DNA of 35,337 nt, taken from positions 1-35,337 of the forward strand of contig JAJFHL010000072.1 in NCBI GenBank assembly GCA_021775615.1, written 5' to 3'. Below are positions 33,310 to 35,337 of the stretch, one piece after another (position 1 is the stretch's first letter; every line of letters starts with the position of its first letter). A program made the position numbers and the translations under genes. This DNA comes from Hyphomicrobiales bacterium. Its GTDB lineage: Bacteria > Pseudomonadota > Alphaproteobacteria > Rhizobiales > JAJFHB01. The notes under the pieces were generated by a model. It was not told the DNA's origin and did not search any database. It was given only the letters and a program-made list of their open reading frames with translations.

Positions 33310-34092
33310 TCACTTCGAGAACGCCTTGGCGAAGTAGTCCGCGGCAATGCGTTTTACGTCGATTTCCTGCAGTCCGCGATTGAACTCCTCCTTGAGCCGA
33401 TTTCCGTCATCGGTGTTGCGAAAACACAGATAGAATGTCTTGTTTTCAAGCATTTTGCTGTTGAAGCGCAGCTTGTCGCCGCCGTCCCTGAGGGATTGAT
33501 CGGTGGCCTTCAGGTAGTCCAGAACGAACCGGTCGATAACCGCGGCATCGAGCCTTTTGCGAAGCAGCTTCTGCAAGCTTGTTGTGTCGTCGCGCGACGG
33601 AATCGCGTGAATCCACCCGGTTCCGACCTTGTTGTCGAATTCGTCGGTGTTGGCGTATCCGTTGACAGTCCCGATCTTGAGCTTTTTTTCACCGATGTCG
33701 TCCAACGACTCCCATACGAGCGGTGCATCGATGTGTTCAGCGAAGCCCAGCGGGCCATGGCCTATCGGGTTGGAAGCTGTAAAACCCGAACGGTGACGGC
33801 AGTGATATCCGGGATAGTAGGCGGCGACATCGTGCGTCCCCTTTCTGGCCAGCTCAATTGCCTTGGGCCAGGTGTCGTAGAACACTTCGATGCGGCGACC
33901 GGTTCGTCCGAATGCGGCCCGTACGACCACGCTCATCGCTCCGCCGCGGGGGAGTTTCTCGGTCGTGTAGGGCGGCCAGTCCGTTGCCGACACATGAACC
34001 ACCTGGTCTTGCGCCAATGACGTGCCGCTGCAGGTCCCTGCCATGAGCAGGATCGCGATCAAGCCTGAGTTCCATCGCATGGCTGTCGACAT
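33310..34092 (-). CDS. Periplasmic solute-binding protein (SBP_bac_3-like), second orphan
   Basis: Secreted protein of 260 residues with a signal peptide cleaved near SLAQ/DQV. The mature protein begins VVHVSATDWPPYT and has RIEVFYDTWPKAIELA, features of family-3-like binding proteins. I choose the start at 34092, preceded by a strong GGAGG seven bases upstream. A longer open frame to 34203 lacks such support. It is the first gene of a three-gene operon with the adenylate cyclase (63 bases downstream) and a second binding protein. Sequence similarity to the other binding protein is limited to the general fold pattern. Ligand unknown. Confidence 0.83.
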   Translation of the reverse strand: MSTAMRWNSGLIAILLMAGTCSGTSLAQDQVVHVSATDWPPYTTEKLPRGGAMSVVVRAAFGRTGRRIEVFYDTWPKAIELARKGTHDVAAYYPGYHCRHRSGFTASNPIGHGPLGFAEHIDAPLVWESLDDIGEKKLKIGTVNGYANTDEFDNKVGTGWIHAIPSRDDTTSLQKLLRKRLDAAVIDRFVLDYLKATDQSLRDGGDKLRFNSKMLENKTFYLCFRNTDDGNRLKEEFNRGLQEIDVKRIAADYFAKAFSK

Positions 34093-34333
34093 GTGACCGC
34101 CTCCATTCCAGGAGCGCCGGATCGCGTCTTCGTTCCGCGACCCTGAGGTGCGCGCCCGCAGTGTTCCAAACGGCTTCAGTTCGGCGGGTCCATGTGAGCA
34201 CATGGCTGCGCTTGCGGGCTTTGATCTCGCTCAATTGAAGGCGCTGAGGATAATATCCCGATGGTCCCGCTCTTTCGGGGCCGACCGCAGGGCGGCGACA
34301 TTCGCTGGACGGTTTGAACCTCTCATGCTAAGA

Positions 34334-34510
34334 GCCCGGCTTCTGGAGAGCTAAGCACCATGCCGGTTTTGGCACACACGCGACGACGACGACCCGGGCC
34401 CGAGCGCCCGCGCGGCGCATTTGCGCCTTCGCTCCGTCGTGCTTGCTGACCAGACCGGCTTTCTCAAGAAAATTCGAAGTCCGGGCCAGGTACGACCGGA
34501 GTGCCAACAC
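34334..34510 (+). promoter_or_regulatory. Structured leader with alternative stems before the GNAT gene
   Basis: GCCCGGCTTC (34334-34343) pairs with GAAG-t-CCGGGC (34476-34486) over ten pairs with one bulge. TTGGCAC (34369-34375) pairs with GTGCCAA (34501-34507). The two pairings cross, so they are either a pseudoknot or mutually exclusive, as in attenuators. Between them are a small hairpin TGCCggttttGGCA, GAGCG/CGCTC arms and GGCGCA-tt-TGCGCC (34414-34427). An arginine-rich mini-ORF lies inside. The speF leader of alphaproteobacteria is one candidate; I cannot confirm this by eye. Confidence 0.55.
34360..34449 (+). CDS. Candidate arginine-rich leader peptide (29 residues)
   Basis: An ATG at 34360 with GGAG ten bases upstream opens a 29-codon frame ending in TGA at 34447-34449. 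The peptide has a run of four Arg codons after His-Thr (AHTRRRRPGPE) and more Arg toward the end. It lies within a leader capable of alternative base pairing, 89 bases before the acetyltransferase gene, so ribosome stalling at the Arg run could switch the fold. Too short for codon statistics; it could also be chance. Confidence 0.45.
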   Translation: MPVLAHTRRRRPGPERPRGAFAPSLRRAC

Positions 34511-34538
34511 TTCCGCCGTCCCTTGAGAGTTTTCCTCC

Positions 34539-35042
34539 ATGTCCGCCCAAAGCTACTGCGTCCAGCCTGAAAACGGCATCGAAACCCAACAGATTGAAGA
34601 CCTGCTCGACGAAGCCTTCGGCATCGAGCGCCGCGTGCTGACATCCTATCGGTTGCGCGAAGGCGTTGCGCCGCTCAAGGAGCTTTCATACGCGGCGTGG
34701 ATCGGCACGACGCTCGTCGGATCGCTGCGCTTCTGGCCGGTGCGTATCGAAGAGACCTGGGACGCGCTGCTGCTCGGGCCCCTGGCGGTTGCGACACGTA
34801 TCCGCGGCCAGGGCTGCGGCATCGCGCTCATGGAAACGGCTCTTTCAAAAGCCCGGGACCTCGGACATGAGCGGGTGATCCTGGTCGGAGATGAGCCCTA
34901 TTATGCAAGGGTGGGTTTTGCCCGCGTGCCGGACGGCAAGCTGATCATGCCAGGTTACGTCGATCCGGACCGGCTGCTGTGCCGCGAACTGGCGGCGGGT
35001 TCGATGGATGAGGTAAAGGGGCTGGTCGGCCGCGTCGGCTGA
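34539..35042 (+). CDS. GNAT-family N-acetyltransferase (YhbS-like)
   Basis: Acetyl-CoA-dependent acyltransferase of 167 residues. The cofactor-binding motif A is visible as LGPLAVATRIRGQGCGIALM, with the Q/RxxGxG/A core RGQGCG, followed by the late GNAT segment GDEPYYARVGFARVP typical of the YhbS group. Substrate unknown. In several rhizobia a related acetyltransferase follows the ornithine/lysine decarboxylase gene speF, which would fit polyamine chemistry and the structured leader upstream; that link is from memory and tentative. No decarboxylase gene is present here. The next gene converges, five bases after its stop. Confidence 0.87.
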   Translation: MSAQSYCVQPENGIETQQIEDLLDEAFGIERRVLTSYRLREGVAPLKELSYAAWIGTTLVGSLRFWPVRIEETWDALLLGPLAVATRIRGQGCGIALMETALSKARDLGHERVILVGDEPYYARVGFARVPDGKLIMPGYVDPDRLLCRELAAGSMDEVKGLVGRVG

Positions 35043-35047
35043 GCGGC

Positions 35048-35337
35048 CTATCTGCCCTCGCGGAACCATGTGAAGCCGAGCAGGAACAGAACCGCCGCCA
35101 GCCCCAGAAGGGTGGAGAACAGCGGAACCGAGCGCAGCGACTTCACCACATAGGCATCGTTCGATTTGAGGCCGAGCCAGCTCGATCCGGCCATGCGTCG
35201 CCCTGTCGCCGTCATGCGGACGCGGGGCAGATCGATGACGCCGGTGTCGTTGGCGACCCAGAAGATGCCGCCGCCGGTGGTGTCGGCGATCGGAGTGAGG
35301 ACGGCCTCGGTGGTGCGCACATCCTGCAGTTCGCGGG
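35048..35337 (-). CDS. C-terminal end of a membrane-anchored protein (5' part beyond window)
   Basis: The minus-strand frame is open from the window edge through 96 codons to the stop at 35048. It contains a beta-rich stretch (GGGIFWVANDTGVIDLPRVRM) and ends with a single hydrophobic helix (LLGLAAVLFLLGFTWF) followed by a short REGR tail. This looks like the end of a large protein anchored by a C-terminal helix, perhaps of the kind found with DUF58, MoxR and DUF4159 genes in alphaproteobacteria. The family is a guess from the tail only. The GTG at 35318-35320 is internal, not the true start. Confidence 0.65.
   Translation of the reverse strand, partial: RELQDVRTTEAVLTPIADTTGGGIFWVANDTGVIDLPRVRMTATGRRMAGSSWLGLKSNDAYVVKSLRSVPLFSTLLGLAAVLFLLGFTWFREGR

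Noticed and set aside
34328-34540. 70-codon minus-strand frame upstream of the GNAT gene
   Set aside because: It covers the structured leader in antisense; codon use is unlike the neighbouring genes and no ribosome site is seen.

Overview
The window is high-GC alphaproteobacterial DNA. BetI/BetA and ProXWV-type osmolyte genes, many ATGA gene overlaps and CTAG-ended palindromic elements suggest a Hyphomicrobiales-like organism, but the genus cannot be fixed from sequence alone. No rRNA, tRNA, CRISPR array, transposase or phage gene was recognised.

Layout. (1) 1-5405: a glycine betaine/choline uptake operon on the minus strand (permease cut by the window edge, ATPase, binding protein), divergent from betI-betA. 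(2) 5507-7133: a small L,D-transpeptidase, a YbaK-type tRNA-editing protein and an unrecognised one-helix membrane protein. (3) 7475-24500: a coherent sphingolipid locus. The plus strand carries an acyl-AMP ligase, an SDR (ceramide reductase type), a dedicated acyl carrier protein and serine palmitoyltransferase. Converging on it, the minus strand carries metallophosphoesterase, HIT protein, LptF-like and LptG-like permeases, CDP-alcohol phosphotransferase, lipid kinase and a nucleotidyltransferase-fold protein. A second minus-strand operon holds an LpxO/AspH-type hydroxylase, an MsbA-like ABC exporter, a bacterial ceramide synthase candidate and a MobA-like nucleotidyltransferase. A plus-strand cytidylyltransferase-like gene lies between the two. 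Gene order from the CDP-alcohol transferase to the acyl ligase resembles what I recall of the Caulobacter spt/cer/cpg cluster. (4) 24877-29013: Nudix hydrolase, Na+/Ca2+ exchanger-family carrier, Baeyer-Villiger-type flavin monooxygenase and a voltage-gated K+ channel. (5) 29611-30456: a second hydroxylase paralogue. (6) 30848-34092: a class III adenylate cyclase between two periplasmic solute-binding proteins, with no ABC permease. (7) 34093-35337: a structured leader with an arginine-rich mini-ORF before a GNAT acetyltransferase, then the C-terminal end of a membrane protein.

How it works together (inference). The ligase loads fatty acid onto the carrier protein; Spt condenses it with serine; the ceramide synthase and the SDR complete the ceramide. 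The kinase and the nucleotidyl/CDP-alcohol enzymes build an anionic head group. The ABC exporter and the LptF/LptG-like pair, which sit away from any lptD/pepA context, are candidates for moving the finished lipid toward the outer membrane, and the hydroxylases may modify its acyl chains.

Two related structured repeats (12795-13063 and 30470-30840) have hairpin arms that differ in sequence between copies but stay complementary within each copy. One sits exactly at a gene junction inside the head-group operon and appears to have replaced the start codon of the downstream gene.
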